64,000 nt of DNA from UBA11475 sp045655805 (GTDB taxonomy: Bacteria; Bacillota; Clostridia; Christensenellales; Borkfalkiaceae), in the NCBI GenBank assembly GCA_045655805.1, contig JAZOPZ010000003.1:1-64000 (forward strand). Reading direction: 5' to 3'. Within the stretch, counting starts at the first letter, position 1; the number at the start of each line of letters is the position of its first letter. The notes beneath the pieces were generated by a model, which was not told the DNA's origin, did no database searches, and saw only the letters and a list, made by a program, of their open reading frames with translations. Position numbers and translations under genes: made by a program. Shown here piece by piece: positions 25,556 to 34,989 of this stretch.

Positions 25556-27544
25556 ATGGCAAATATTACTGAAGAAAAAAATAACGAACACAAGCATTGC
25601 AACTGCTCACACGAACATCATCACGAACACAAGCATTGCAACTGCTCACACGAACATTATCACGATGATTTTCATTTGGAGGGGTGTGGTTGCGCGTCTT
25701 GTTCTACGATTAAAAGTGGTAATTTTATTCAAAAGCACGGTTTTGACTTGTTAAAAATAGCGATAACTTTGCTCGCCGTCCTTTCAATTGCTATTTTTAG
25801 AGTTGAGGGTTGGTTGCAATATTTAGTTGGTGGCGTGGCAATTATTCCCATTGGTTACGGTATCGTAATAGATACGGTTAAAGGCTTTGCAAAAAAAGAC
25901 TTTTTTAATGAAAAAACATTAATGCTTATCGCATCGATAGGCGCTATAATTATTGGTGAATTTTTTGAAGGAGCACTCGTTTTATCGCTTTTTGTAGTCG
26001 GTCAAATTTTAGAAGATTGCGCCGTGACTTTGACTGAAAAATCTATTTTTTCACTTGCCAATATAGGCGCGGATACAGCGAGGTTAGTTACTAACGAAGG
26101 CGTTAAAGTTGTTTCTGCTGAAGAAGTAAAAAAAGAAGATATTTTAGAAGTTTTAAGTGGTGAAAAGTTAGCCGTTGACGGAGTGCTTATATCTGATTGC
26201 GCTACGCTTGATACTCGTTCGGTTACAGGTGAAAGTTTGCCTGTTGAAGTTTCAAATGGTGGAGTAGTTTATTCGGGCATGGTAAACGCAGGTGGCATTA
26301 TAAAAATAAAGGCTACTGAAAATGCTGAAAATTCAATGGCTAAAAAAATTGAAGCCTTAGTTAAGACTGCCACTACAAAAAAATCAAACGCACAGAGAAC
26401 GGTTTCATCTTTTGCAAAAATTTATACGCCTATCGTCGTTATTGTTGCCGTAATCGTTGCAATAACTGCGCCACTTTTTGATGGTTTTAATTTTTCAAAA
26501 TGGATTTATAGATCGTTGTCATTATTAGTTATCTCTTGTCCTTGCTCTATGGTTATATCTGTGCCACTTGCCTACTATAGTGGTATAGGGGCGTTGGCAA
26601 GAAAAGGTTTACTTATTAAAGGTGGTTATTATTTAGAAAGGCTTGCAAAGAGTAATATTTTTGTTTTTGACAAAACTGGAACTATTACGACGGGGGATTT
26701 TATCGTTGAAAAGGTGATAGTGAAAAATGGCTTTTGTGAAGAAGATGTAATTGAATATTCTTCAGCACTGGAGGAAAAATCCACGCATCCACTTGCCGTT
26801 GCAATAGTTAAAAATTCACAAAAAAAATATTCAGCGGAAAAAGTTGAAGAATTGCTTGGTAAAGGTATTGTTGGAGAAGTAAACGGCAAAAAAGTTGCAG
26901 TTGGTAATCGTTTACTTATGAAACAACTTTCCATTGCCGTTGACGAGTATTTTTGCGCTTGCATTTATTGCGTTATTGACGAAAAACTCGCAGGGGTTAT
27001 TCTTTTGGAGGATGCGATAAAATCCTCTGCAAAACAAACTATATCTGATCTAAAAAAATTGGGTGTACAAAAGACGGTTATGCTTTCCGGCGATAAAGTT
27101 GCCGTGGCAACAAAAGTTGCAAACAGTATTAGTATCGACGAGGTATGCGCTGAACTTTTACCTAATGATAAAGTTGAAAAATTATCCGAATTAGTTTTTA
27201 GTAACGACGGCGCTGTTGTTTACGTTGGGGACGGCATTAACGATGCACCGTCTATTAAACTTGCCGACGTTGGATTTGCTATGGGTAGGGCGGGTAGCGC
27301 ACTTGCCGTAAATTCTGCTGACGTTATAGTTCTTAACGACGATTTACAAAAACTCACCGTTGCCTTAAAAACGGCAAAGAGAACTCGCCGTATAGTTTGG
27401 CAAAATATTGTATTTTCAATTGCGTTTAAGGTTGCTATTGCCGTAACTTCTTTTATAATTAAGTTGCCGGTTTGGCTTGCAGTAGTTGCAGACGTTGGCG
27501 TTATGATTTTGGCAGTTCTCAACTCTTTTAGAAATAACAAGTAA
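25556..27544 (+). CDS. P1B-type heavy-metal exporting ATPase (CadA/ZntA type)
   Basis: A membrane ATPase of 662 residues that probably exports Zn, Cd or Pb. The cytoplasmic N-terminus has no full HMA fold. It instead has two 13-residue repeats EHKHCNCSHEH(H/Y)H and a GCGCASC segment. Core motifs are TGES, the membrane CPC in SCPCSMVIS, the phosphorylated Asp in DKTGT, the STHPLA motif and GDGINDAPSIKLADVG. CPC followed by Ser-Met is a small variation on the usual CPCAL. The ATG at 25556 has TGAGG upstream. The shared operator with the ArsR gene indicates metal-induced expression. Confidence 0.92.
   Translation: MANITEEKNNEHKHCNCSHEHHHEHKHCNCSHEHYHDDFHLEGCGCASCSTIKSGNFIQKHGFDLLKIAITLLAVLSIAIFRVEGWLQYLVGGVAIIPIGYGIVIDTVKGFAKKDFFNEKTLMLIASIGAIIIGEFFEGALVLSLFVVGQILEDCAVTLTEKSIFSLANIGADTARLVTNEGVKVVSAEEVKKEDILEVLSGEKLAVDGVLISDCATLDTRSVTGESLPVEVSNGGVVYSGMVNAGGIIKIKATENAENSMAKKIEALVKTATTKKSNAQRTVSSFAKIYTPIVVIVAVIVAITAPLFDGFNFSKWIYRSLSLLVISCPCSMVISVPLAYYSGIGALARKGLLIKGGYYLERLAKSNIFVFDKTGTITTGDFIVEKVIVKNGFCEEDVIEYSSALEEKSTHPLAVAIVKNSQKKYSAEKVEELLGKGIVGEVNGKKVAVGNRLLMKQLSIAVDEYFCACIYCVIDEKLAGVILLEDAIKSSAKQTISDLKKLGVQKTVMLSGDKVAVATKVANSISIDEVCAELLPNDKVEKLSELVFSNDGAVVYVGDGINDAPSIKLADVGFAMGRAGSALAVNSADVIVLNDDLQKLTVALKTAKRTRRIVWQNIVFSIAFKVAIAVTSFIIKLPVWLAVVADVGVMILAVLNSFRNNK
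25586..25663 (+). repeat. Tandem 39-bp in-frame duplication
   Basis: Two adjacent 39-bp units (25586-25624 and 25625-25663) differ at one base. Each encodes 13 residues rich in His and Cys in the ATPase N-terminus. Near-identity suggests a recent duplication. Confidence 0.95.
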
Positions 27545-27553
27545 ATATTTAGG

Positions 27554-27580
27554 GGCAAAACGAAAAGTTTTGCCTTTTTT
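27554..27580 (+). terminator. Intrinsic terminator of the metal ATPase
   Basis: The stem GGCAAAAC/GTTTTGCC is followed by six T. Confidence 0.85.
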
Positions 27581-27636
27581 ATTAAGAAAATATTTAAATT
27601 TTACAAAAAACTTGCCTAAATTATGACACATTGCTA

Positions 27637-27665
27637 TTGACTTTTTGACACTAATAGTATAAAAT
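27637..27665 (+). promoter_or_regulatory. Promoter of the pgi-glycogen locus
   Basis: TTGACT (27637-27642) and TAAAAT (27660-27665) are separated by 17 bp. A second TATAAT follows at about 27673. No other clear promoter is seen between pgi and glgP. Confidence 0.6.
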
Positions 27666-27727
27666 TATCTTGTATAATAACATTATACAATTTTTTACTA
27701 TAAACTAGAATATGGAGATTACTTAAA

Positions 27728-29164
27728 ATGGAGAAGAAAATGAGTAAAAAAGAATGGCAAAATTCTATGCGTGTTCGCGTGGACTACAACAATATGATGG
27801 AAGAATTCGTTGGTAAAGACGGTTTTTCTGTTAAAGAAATCGACGCTATTAAACCTGAAATTGCATCTGCTTACGCTAAAGTTCAATCAAACCGTGGCGA
27901 AGGCATGATGGGTTGGACAGAACTTCCTTATAATCAAAAAGAAGTCGTTGCAGATATTCTTGATACCGCCAAAAAAATTAAAAAATCTTGCGACAATTTT
28001 GTAGTTCTTGGTATCGGTGGTTCAGCACTTGGTCCTATTGCTGTATTCCAAGCACTTTGCCACTTAAGACATAACGAATTACCAAAGTCAAAGAGAAAGG
28101 CTCCTAAACTTTACGTTGAAGATAACGTTGATCCTGAAAGGATGCAAGCGCTTTTAGACGTTATTGACATCAATAAAACTTACTTTAACGTTATTACAAA
28201 ATCAGGTTCAACTTCTGAAACTATGAGCCAATACTTGATTATCTATGATATCTTAAAGAAGGCTCTTGGTGAAGAAAAGGCTAAAGAACGTATTATTGCA
28301 ACTACTTCTTCAAACAAAGGTAATCTTATTAAAATTGCTAAAGAAGAAGGTTTTAAAACCCTTTATATTCCTGACGGCGTAGGTGGTCGTTTCTCTGAAA
28401 TGTGCCCAGTGGGTTTACTTGCCGCAGCAGTCGTTGGTATTGATATTAAAGCAATGCTTGAAGGCGCTGCTTATATGGATAAGATTTGCAAGGCAAAAGA
28501 TTACAAGAAAAACCCTGCTCTTGCAATGGCTGTTTTACAATATCTTGCTATGAAGAAGGGCAAAAATATTTCGGTTATGATGCCTTATGCTGACAGCCTT
28601 AAATATATGGCTGACTGGTATTGCCAACTTTGGGGCGAAAGTCTTGGTAAGGCACTTGATAACGACGGCAATATTGTTAACGTAGGGCAAACCCCTGTAA
28701 AAGCACTTGGCGTAACTGACCAACACTCACAAGTTCAATTATATAGAGAAGGTCCATTTGATAAAGTAATAACCATTTTAGCAGTTGATGAATACAGAAC
28801 TACTTTTGATATTGCTGACGGTTGTCCTGATATTCCTGACGTAAACTTCCTTTGTGGACACACTATGAACGAACTTATTCAAGCAGAAAGAAGCGCTACT
28901 GAATACGCTTTAACTCAAGCAGGTAAGTTAAACCACACTATTTATTTACCACAAGTAAACGCATTTACCATTGGTCAATTATTATTCTTGTTCCAAATGG
29001 AAACTGCTTACTGTGGTGAACTTATGAACATCAATACTTACAATCAACCTGGTGTTGAAGGTGGTAAAAACGCAACTTACGCACTTTTAGGCAGAAAGGG
29101 ATACGAAAATCAAAAGCAAGAAATGGACAACGCTCCTGCTAAAAAGGCTGATTTTATTTGTTAA
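27728..29164 (+). CDS. pgi: Glucose-6-phosphate isomerase
   Basis: The enzyme interconverts glucose 6-phosphate and fructose 6-phosphate. The 478-residue protein has VVLGIGGSALGP, the phosphate-binding TKSGSTSETMSQ, GGRFSEMCPVGLLAA with the catalytic region, and GVEGGKNATYALLGRKGY near the C-terminus. GGAGA lies ten bases before the first ATG; a second ATG at 27740 also has a ribosome site. It stands 21 bases ahead of glgB and would feed glucose phosphate into glycogen made by the following genes. Confidence 0.96.
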   Translation: MEKKMSKKEWQNSMRVRVDYNNMMEEFVGKDGFSVKEIDAIKPEIASAYAKVQSNRGEGMMGWTELPYNQKEVVADILDTAKKIKKSCDNFVVLGIGGSALGPIAVFQALCHLRHNELPKSKRKAPKLYVEDNVDPERMQALLDVIDINKTYFNVITKSGSTSETMSQYLIIYDILKKALGEEKAKERIIATTSSNKGNLIKIAKEEGFKTLYIPDGVGGRFSEMCPVGLLAAAVVGIDIKAMLEGAAYMDKICKAKDYKKNPALAMAVLQYLAMKKGKNISVMMPYADSLKYMADWYCQLWGESLGKALDNDGNIVNVGQTPVKALGVTDQHSQVQLYREGPFDKVITILAVDEYRTTFDIADGCPDIPDVNFLCGHTMNELIQAERSATEYALTQAGKLNHTIYLPQVNAFTIGQLLFLFQMETAYCGELMNINTYNQPGVEGGKNATYALLGRKGYENQKQEMDNAPAKKADFIC

Positions 29165-29185
29165 TTTAATAATTTAAGGGGAAAT

Positions 29186-31057
29186 ATGAATTTAGATTTA
29201 CCGATTTATCTTTTTCATCAAGGTACAAATTTTGAGGCGTATGATTTGCTCGGTAGCCGTCTTGATGAAAAAGATGGTAAAAAGGGCGTAACTTTTAGAG
29301 TTTGGGCACCAAATGCAGATGCTGTTTCGGTAGTAGGGGATTTTAACGGTTGGAAACTTAAAAATGCTGTTCCTATGGAAAGAATAAGCGATCGTGGTAT
29401 TTTTGAAGTATTTATTGAAGGATTAAAAAAATACGATACCTATAAATACGCTGTAAAGCACGGTAATAAAATCGTTCTTAAAGCAGATCCTTATGCAATC
29501 CATACCGAAACTCCTTCTAAAACTGCGTCAAAGGTCTACGACCTTGGTGGCTATCAATGGAAGGACGCTGAATATCAAGCAAACAAAGTTGATTTGTATG
29601 ATAAACCGATGAATATATACGAAGTCAACTTGGGTTCTTGGAAAAAGAAAGAAAACGACGATTACTATACCTATAGGGAACTCGCTAGAACTCTAGTCCC
29701 ATACGTAAAAAATATGGGATATACTCACGTTGAAATTATGCCGATTACCGAGCATCCTTTCGACGGTTCTTGGGGGTATCAAGTTACCGGTTATTTTGCA
29801 CCGACTTCTAGATACGGTACTCCACACGATTTTATGTATCTTGTTGATGCTTTCCATAAGGCAGGGATAGGCGTTATTTTGGACTGGGTACCTGCTCATT
29901 TTCCAAAAGACGAGCACGGTCTTTATGAGTTTGACGGAACTTATTGTTACGAAAATCCTCGTTGGGATAGGATTGAAAACAAAGGTTGGGGAACTCGTTG
30001 TTTTGACTGGGGTAGGACGGAAGTTCAATCGTTTTTGATTTCAAGTGCATTATTTTGGCTCGAAAAATATCATATCGACGGTTTAAGGGTAGATGCCGTA
30101 GCGTCAATGCTTTACCTTGACTACTGCAAAGAAGACGGTGAGTGGGAGCCTAACGACGAAGGTGGCAATTATAACCCTGACGCAATTGCGTTTTTTAAAA
30201 AATTAAATACGGCAGTTTTTGCTAAATTTCCTAAAGCAATTATGGTGGCGGAAGAATCAACTTCTTTCCCTATGATTACAAAACCTACCGATATTGGTGG
30301 TCTTGGATTTAACTTTAAGTGGAATATGGGTTGGATGAACGATGTTTTGGATTACGTTAAACGTGACCCGTATTTTAGGGGTGAAGTACATAATAAGTTG
30401 ACTTTTTCACTTTTCTACGCTTTTAGTGAGAATTTCGTATTGCCGATTTCTCACGACGAAGTTGTTCACGGTAAAAAATCGCTTTTAGACAAAATGCCTG
30501 GTTGTTATGAAGACAAATTTGCAAACGATAGGGCGTTTTTAGGTTATATGATGGCGCACCCTGGTAAAAAACTTAACTTTATGGGGTATGAATTCGGTCA
30601 GTTTAAAGAGTGGGCTTATAAAGAAGGTATTGAATTCTTTATGACCAAATACGATAAACACAACCGTTTGATGACTTTCGTTAGAAATCTTAACAAAGTA
30701 TATAAAGAAAATGCTCCACTGTTTGAAATTGAAGATAGTTGGGACGGGTTTGAGTGGATTTCTGCTGATGAAAGTCAAAATAGCGTAATTTCGTTTATTC
30801 GTAGAGATAAGTCGGGTAAGGAAATAGTCGCTTTAATCAACTTTTCTGGTATACATTTTGAAAGATATAGACTTGGGTTGCCGGAAGGTGAATATAAAAT
30901 TATATTAAATTCTGATGCCATTAAATACGGTGGCAACGGATGTATTAAAAAGAGCACTTATAAGACTAATAAAAAATTAGGCGCTCACGGAAGAAAAAAT
31001 TCAATACAAATCAAGTTACCTAGATTCACTTGTTTGTATTTGGAAAAAGTAAAATAA
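29186..31057 (+). CDS. glgB: 1,4-alpha-glucan branching enzyme
   Basis: The enzyme forms alpha-1,6 branches in glycogen. It has 623 residues with one N-terminal CBM48 domain (VTFRVWAPNADAVSVVGDFNGW) and then a GH13 barrel. Catalytic residues are the Asp in GLRVDAVASMLYLDY, the Glu in MVAEES and the Asp in LPISHDEVVHGK. The C-terminal all-beta domain follows. The short form without the extra N1 domain is usual in Bacillota. AAGGGG precedes the ATG. Confidence 0.96.
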   Translation: MNLDLPIYLFHQGTNFEAYDLLGSRLDEKDGKKGVTFRVWAPNADAVSVVGDFNGWKLKNAVPMERISDRGIFEVFIEGLKKYDTYKYAVKHGNKIVLKADPYAIHTETPSKTASKVYDLGGYQWKDAEYQANKVDLYDKPMNIYEVNLGSWKKKENDDYYTYRELARTLVPYVKNMGYTHVEIMPITEHPFDGSWGYQVTGYFAPTSRYGTPHDFMYLVDAFHKAGIGVILDWVPAHFPKDEHGLYEFDGTYCYENPRWDRIENKGWGTRCFDWGRTEVQSFLISSALFWLEKYHIDGLRVDAVASMLYLDYCKEDGEWEPNDEGGNYNPDAIAFFKKLNTAVFAKFPKAIMVAEESTSFPMITKPTDIGGLGFNFKWNMGWMNDVLDYVKRDPYFRGEVHNKLTFSLFYAFSENFVLPISHDEVVHGKKSLLDKMPGCYEDKFANDRAFLGYMMAHPGKKLNFMGYEFGQFKEWAYKEGIEFFMTKYDKHNRLMTFVRNLNKVYKENAPLFEIEDSWDGFEWISADESQNSVISFIRRDKSGKEIVALINFSGIHFERYRLGLPEGEYKIILNSDAIKYGGNGCIKKSTYKTNKKLGAHGRKNSIQIKLPRFTCLYLEKVK

Positions 31058-31086
31058 ATAATTACGATAAGGGGTAGTTTTTTATC

Positions 31087-32289
31087 ATGAAAAGAAAAAA
31101 GAAATGTGTAGCAATGTTGTTGGCGGGTGGACAAGGTAGTAGACTTTATGCTTTAACTAACAATATAGCAAAACCTGCAGTTTCATTTGGGGGTAAATAT
31201 AGAATTATTGACTTTCCACTTTCAAACTGCGTTAATTCGGGCATTGATACGGTAGGTATTTTAACGCAATATCAACCACTTTTAATGAACGAATATATCG
31301 GTAACGGTCAACCTTGGGACCTTGATAGAGAATTCGGAGGGGTACATATACTTTCACCTTACCAAGCAAAAGATTCTTCTGATTGGTATAAGGGTACGGC
31401 GAACGCAATTTTCCAAAACTTGCACTTTATTAAGCAATATAACCCAGATTACGTCGTGATTTTATCAGGTGACCATATTTACAAGATGGACTACTCTTTA
31501 ATGGTTGAACATCACGTTAAAAAAGGCGCAGCTTGTACCGTTGCTGCTATTCCTGTTCCTATGGAAGAAGCCTCTCGTTTTGGTATTTTGAACGTAAACG
31601 ACGACGATACTATTTACGAATTTGAAGAAAAACCTAAAAAACCAAAAAGCAATCTAGCATCTATGGGTATTTATGTGTTTTCTGCCGACAAACTTTACGC
31701 ATATCTTGAAGCGGATAACAAAAAAACAGACACCGAAAACGACTTTGGTAAAAATATTTTACCAAGTATGCTTAATGACGGTGAAAAGATGGTAGCGTAT
31801 AAGTTTGAAGGTTATTGGAAAGACGTGGGTACTATTCAATCGTTATATGATGCGAATATGGACCTTTTAGGTGACGTTCCGAAAATTAACGTTACCGATA
31901 AGCGTTGGAAAATTCAATCTAGAAGCCCACTCGCACCTCCTCAATATTTAGGCGAAGACAGTGTAGTAGTTAACAGCATTATACTTTCGGGTTCTGAAAT
32001 TTTCGGTACGGTTGAAAACTCCGTATTATCTTCTGGCGTTATCGTAAAAGCAGGCGCTATCGTAAAAGATTCCGTTATTATGCAAGATACCGTTATTGAA
32101 GAAGGCGCAGTAGTTGAATATTCTATTATCGACGAAAATACCGTAATAGGTAAAGGCGCTAAAGTTGGTAATTCAAAAACTGACGGTAAGGGCATTGCTC
32201 TACTCGGTAGAAATATCAATATCGGTGAAGGCGCTGTGATTGAAGGTGGCGCTATCGTTGATAAAGACGTTGTAAAGGGGGATAAGTAA
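31087..32289 (+). CDS. glgC: Glucose-1-phosphate adenylyltransferase, catalytic subunit
   Basis: The enzyme makes ADP-glucose from glucose 1-phosphate and ATP, the committed glycogen step. The 400-residue protein has the nucleotidyltransferase motif LLAGGQGSRLYALT and KPAVSFGGKYRIIDFPLSN, the WYKGTANAI and SGDHIYKMDY motifs, and FEEKPKKPKSNLASMGIYVF with the sugar-binding Lys. A left-handed beta-helix C-terminus follows. It pairs with glgD one base downstream. In Bacillus the two subunits form a heteromer that is active without fructose bisphosphate control. Confidence 0.97.
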   Translation: MKRKKKCVAMLLAGGQGSRLYALTNNIAKPAVSFGGKYRIIDFPLSNCVNSGIDTVGILTQYQPLLMNEYIGNGQPWDLDREFGGVHILSPYQAKDSSDWYKGTANAIFQNLHFIKQYNPDYVVILSGDHIYKMDYSLMVEHHVKKGAACTVAAIPVPMEEASRFGILNVNDDDTIYEFEEKPKKPKSNLASMGIYVFSADKLYAYLEADNKKTDTENDFGKNILPSMLNDGEKMVAYKFEGYWKDVGTIQSLYDANMDLLGDVPKINVTDKRWKIQSRSPLAPPQYLGEDSVVVNSIILSGSEIFGTVENSVLSSGVIVKAGAIVKDSVIMQDTVIEEGAVVEYSIIDENTVIGKGAKVGNSKTDGKGIALLGRNINIGEGAVIEGGAIVDKDVVKGDK

Positions 32290-32290
32290 T

Positions 32291-33403
32291 ATGAGAGCAA
32301 TTGGCGTTATATTTTCAAATATTCACGATAATAACGTACCTGAACTCGTAAACGTTAGAACAGTAGGGTCTATTCCATTTGGCGGAAGATATCGTTTAAT
32401 AGACTTCGTTTTATCAAATATGGTAAACTCTAACATTGATACCGTTGGCGTTATTACAAAAAGAAATTATCAATCACTTATGGATCACGTTGGTTCGGGT
32501 AAGGATTGGGATTTAGCAAGAAAAGACGGTGGTCTTATATTCTTGCCACCTTTTGCCGCTGAAACTAGTGATAGTTTATATACTTCAAGACTTGAAGCGC
32601 TTAAAGGTATTATGAACTTTTTAACCCGTGCTGATGAAGAATACGTGGTTCTTTCTGACTGCGACTGTATTTGTCGTGTGAATTACGACGAAGTTATTGA
32701 CGCACACATTGCGTCTAAATCAGATATTACTATGGTTTATACAAACCACAAAGCAACTGATTGTTCTGAAAGCAACGTTAACACCTTAATTTTAGATGGC
32801 GACGGTAGGGTTGAAAACGTTAAATATCACGAAATACTTAACGACGACGGCAAACTCTTTATCAATATGTACGTTATGAGACGTAGTTTGCTTGTAAACC
32901 TCGTTAAGGAAAGTATTTCAAGAAAAACTAAACATTTTATTGAAGATATCATTATACAAAACACTAAAGTGTTAAAGATTAAAGGCTTTGAACATAAAGG
33001 TTATTATGCTAGGATTTCTTCATTACAAGCATATTTTGACCACAGTATGGAACTTTTAGACGGCAAAGTTAGGTCGGAACTTTTTGGTGATAGAAGTGTA
33101 TTTACCAAGATTAGAGACTCGGCGCCAACTAAATTCGGCTCGGGTTCCATCGTTAAAAATTCAATGATTGCTGACGGCTGTGATATTCAAGGTGAAGTTG
33201 AAAACTGTATATTGTTCCGTGGCGTTAAAATTGCGCGTGGTACTAAAGTTAAAAACTGTATCCTTATGCAAAATACTATCGTAGGTGAAAATTCTTCGCT
33301 TAACTGCATTATCACGGATAAAAATGTATTGATTAGCGATAGACAAACCCTTTCGGGGGCTAAAAATCATACTTTTTATATTCCGAAAGGCTCTATGATA
33401 TAG
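32291..33403 (+). CDS. glgD: GlgD, regulatory subunit of ADP-glucose pyrophosphorylase
   Basis: A 370-residue GlgC paralogue without full catalytic motifs. The N-terminal loop lacks the GGQGSRL nucleotide motif (here FSNIHDNNVPELVNVRTV). The fold and the sugar region (IPFGGRYRLIDFVLSN, YVVLSDCDCI) are kept, followed by the beta-helix tail. GlgD raises the activity of GlgC in the complex. AAGGGG inside the glgC end is the ribosome site. Confidence 0.95.
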   Translation: MRAIGVIFSNIHDNNVPELVNVRTVGSIPFGGRYRLIDFVLSNMVNSNIDTVGVITKRNYQSLMDHVGSGKDWDLARKDGGLIFLPPFAAETSDSLYTSRLEALKGIMNFLTRADEEYVVLSDCDCICRVNYDEVIDAHIASKSDITMVYTNHKATDCSESNVNTLILDGDGRVENVKYHEILNDDGKLFINMYVMRRSLLVNLVKESISRKTKHFIEDIIIQNTKVLKIKGFEHKGYYARISSLQAYFDHSMELLDGKVRSELFGDRSVFTKIRDSAPTKFGSGSIVKNSMIADGCDIQGEVENCILFRGVKIARGTKVKNCILMQNTIVGENSSLNCIITDKNVLISDRQTLSGAKNHTFYIPKGSMI

Positions 33404-33410
33404 TAAAAAA

Positions 33411-33434
33411 GTCGCGAACTTAACCGTTCGCGAC
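33411..33434. other. Strong hairpin between glgD and glgA
   Basis: A perfect 9-bp stem GTCGCGAAC/GTTCGCGAC (33411-33419 with 33426-33434) has a 6-base loop. On the + strand no T run follows, so it is not a standard terminator there. On the minus strand it is followed by six T and could stop antisense transcription. On the + strand it may adjust or stabilise the glg mRNA. Confidence 0.7.
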
Positions 33435-33467
33435 CTTGTGCGTATAAAAATATTTATAGGAGTAAAA

Positions 33468-34973
33468 ATGGCTACTAAAACTACGAAAAATACTACTTCT
33501 ACGACGAAAAAGTCAACTACAACAAAAAGGGTAAAAACAGTTACCGTAACTAGAAAGAAAAGCGTTGTTTTTATTGGTTCGGAATCCGCTCCATTTATTG
33601 CTACAGGTGGTCTTGCCGACGTTATGGGTTCGCTTCCAAAAGCAATTGCTGCTAATGGTAATTACGATGTTTCTTGTATTATTCCACTTTATTCTGCCAT
33701 AAAAAAAGAATTTAGGGACAAATTTGAATTTATTACTAATTTTGAAGTGAATTTGTCTTGGCGTAAACAATATTGTGGAGTGTATAGATATAAGTACGAA
33801 GGTGTAACTTTCTATTTTATTGACAACGAATATTACTTTGCTAGAGAAGGTAAAATTTACGGTCAATACGACGATGGCGAAAGATTTGCGTTCTTCTCAA
33901 AGGCTGCGTTAGATACTATTGAAAATCTTCAAATTTATCCAGACGTAGTTCATTGTAACGATTGGCAAACTGCACCTGCAATTATATACCTTAAGGGTAT
34001 GTATTACACTAACCCTGAATTTAGTAAGACAAAAACGGTATTTACTATTCATAATATAGAATATCAAGGCTGGTATGGTATGGATTGCTATGAAAACCTT
34101 TTCGGTTTTGCTGGCAATTTATATAACTATCTTGAATTTAGTGGTTGTATTAACCTTATGAAAGGCGCAATAGAAATGTCTGACTTTGTTACTACCGTTA
34201 GTCCTACTTACGCCAGGGAAATTAAAGATCCGTTCTTTGCTCACGGTCTTGAAGGGATTATCGAAAGAAATTCTCACAAAATTTGTGGCATTTTGAACGG
34301 TATTGATTACGATTTTTATAATCCAGAAACGGATACTCATATAGAAAAGAATTATAGCGCTGAAGATAAATCCGGCAAGGCTCAATGTAAGGCAAGTTTA
34401 CAAAAATTATTAGGCTTACCAGAAAGACCTGACGTTCCTATCGTTGCTATGATTACTCGTCTCGTTTCACACAAGGGTGTTGATTTAGTTAAAACCGTGT
34501 TTGAACAATTCCTTGCGGAAGATATTCAGTTCGTGTTACTTGGCACGGGGGATACTGCTTACGAAGATTATTTCAAATACGTTGCAAACGCTTACACCAA
34601 CAAGTGTAAAGCAATAATTGCGTTCAATCAAGATTTATCACGTAAACTTTACTCGGGTAGTGATATTTTCTTGATGCCGTCAAAAATGGAGCCTTGCGGT
34701 TTGTCACAAATGATTTCAAGCAGATATGGTTCTGTTGCAGTCGTTAGAGAAACCGGTGGGCTTAACGATAGTATTAAGGCGTTTGTTGATGGTGAAGGCA
34801 ACGGGTTTACCTTTAAAAACTACAACCCTTACGATATGTTGTACGTGTTAAAGCAAGCCGTTGAAACTTATAAAAATAAAGAATTATGGAATAAGGTTAT
34901 TGATAATGCTATGACAACTGACTTCACTTGGAAGTTGCAAGCAGGGAAATATGAGGAACTTTATAACAAATAG
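33468..34973 (+). CDS. glgA: Glycogen synthase (ADP-glucose)
   Basis: A GT5 glycosyltransferase that extends alpha-1,4-glucan from ADP-glucose. It is 501 residues long. The usual N-terminus (VVFIGSESAPFIATGGLADVMGSLP, with the ATGGL donor loop) starts only at about residue 32. It is preceded by a Thr/Lys-rich segment containing KNTTSTTKKSTTTKR. The C-terminal half has DVPIVAMITRLVSHKGVDL, and the catalytic motif EPCGLSQMISSRYG is intact. AGGAG precedes the ATG at 33468; no internal ATG lies near the family start, so the extension seems real. Confidence 0.95.
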   Translation: MATKTTKNTTSTTKKSTTTKRVKTVTVTRKKSVVFIGSESAPFIATGGLADVMGSLPKAIAANGNYDVSCIIPLYSAIKKEFRDKFEFITNFEVNLSWRKQYCGVYRYKYEGVTFYFIDNEYYFAREGKIYGQYDDGERFAFFSKAALDTIENLQIYPDVVHCNDWQTAPAIIYLKGMYYTNPEFSKTKTVFTIHNIEYQGWYGMDCYENLFGFAGNLYNYLEFSGCINLMKGAIEMSDFVTTVSPTYAREIKDPFFAHGLEGIIERNSHKICGILNGIDYDFYNPETDTHIEKNYSAEDKSGKAQCKASLQKLLGLPERPDVPIVAMITRLVSHKGVDLVKTVFEQFLAEDIQFVLLGTGDTAYEDYFKYVANAYTNKCKAIIAFNQDLSRKLYSGSDIFLMPSKMEPCGLSQMISSRYGSVAVVRETGGLNDSIKAFVDGEGNGFTFKNYNPYDMLYVLKQAVETYKNKELWNKVIDNAMTTDFTWKLQAGKYEELYNK

Positions 34974-34989
34974 TTAACAGGAGAGAAAA

